Shown: one piece after another, positions 63,860 to 64,000 of the stretch
How the letters are laid out: each line of letters begins with the position of its first letter
Position numbering within the stretch: the first letter of the stretch is position 1
NCBI GenBank assembly: GCA_034401795.1
Contig: CM067367.1
Location: 78,340,079-78,404,078, forward strand
From: Chaetoderma sp. LZ-2023a
Taxonomy: Eukaryota > Mollusca > Caudofoveata > Chaetodermatida > Chaetodermatidae
DNA: 64,000 nt
Direction: 5' to 3'
Made by a program: the position numbers and the translations under genes
Notes under the pieces: model-generated
Told to the model about the DNA's origin: nothing
The model's input: only the letters and a program-made list of their open reading frames with translations
Database searches by the model: none

Positions 63860-64000
63860 ATGTTGAATACATTTGAAATTGAGGATCTATTATTCGGCGA
63901 CAATAAAACGCGTGAACACTTTCTCGGCGTTTTTCCAATTGACAATGTACCCGCACATATTAAATATCTCCCGGCCTCATTAGTAATAAACATGCATCCC
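63860..64000 (+). CDS. Polinton/adintovirus maturation protease, N-terminal part
   Basis: ATG at 63860, five bases after the capsid stop; open for 47 codons to the window end. It contains FEIEDLLF, FLGVFPIDNVP and KYLPASLVINMHP, the typical start of adenain-like cysteine proteases of adintoviruses/Polintons, with the VF..D.LP motif. In the family it cleaves capsid precursors. The catalytic His, Asp and Cys lie beyond the window. No lesion is seen in the part present. Confidence 0.75.
   Translation, partial: MLNTFEIEDLLFGDNKTREHFLGVFPIDNVPAHIKYLPASLVINMHP

Overview
The window is animal nuclear DNA from an invertebrate metazoan (phylum not resolved). The signs are spliced host exons of a 20S proteasome beta-5 subunit, an intronless rhodopsin-like GPCR with decayed relatives, and a dense load of animal mobile elements: a Tx1/L1-like LINE, three Penelope-like elements (PLEs), an Academ-like DNA transposon, a gag-only LTR element, an adintovirus/Polinton capsid block and many fold-back MITEs. 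There are no bacterial-style operons, rRNA, CRISPR arrays or convincing tRNAs.

The three N runs are each exactly 500 bases and lie exactly 25,000 bases apart. The window is therefore made of separate assembly tiles: 1-9500, 10001-35000, 35501-60500 and 61001-64000. Order and adjacency across gaps should not be trusted.

Tile 1 (1-9500): a LINE RT scrap, the last two exons of a PSMB5-like gene, several TGACGTCA-rich fold-back MITEs and a GPCR pseudogene. Tile 2 (10001-35000): a PLE GIY-YIG endonuclease cut by the tile edge; TAC microsatellites with a direct duplication; a 4.2 kb LINE (ORF1 intact, ORF2 broken and 3'-truncated); a 6.3 kb Academ-like transposon with TIRs and a 3-bp target duplication, inserted inside a MITE; an intact 334-aa GPCR; a gag-only LTR element with a primer binding site; GPCR and LINE scraps. 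Tile 3 (35501-60500): MITE-derived repeat clusters; a decayed PLE with inverted terminal copies carrying TATA boxes; a second PLE with a 467-aa ORF1, an overlapping RT frame and a hammerhead-like motif at its predicted start of transcription; GTGA arrays; a roughly 1-kb macrosatellite; more MITEs. Tile 4 (61001-64000): part of an adintovirus/Polinton-type capsid cassette (penton-like, pVI/pX-like, major capsid, protease), mostly broken, with a 425-bp piece of the cassette copied into the penton gene.

The genes do not form one pathway. The host genes are PSMB5 and the GPCRs; nearly everything else is mobile DNA at different stages of decay. The most interesting items are the Academ-like element (DDE-like region, XPG/FEN1-like nuclease and Tesmin-type CXC domain in one spliced gene), the MITE family whose hairpin arms change together and which spreads CRE/ATF-like palindromes, and the hammerhead/TATA/ORF1 arrangement of the second PLE.
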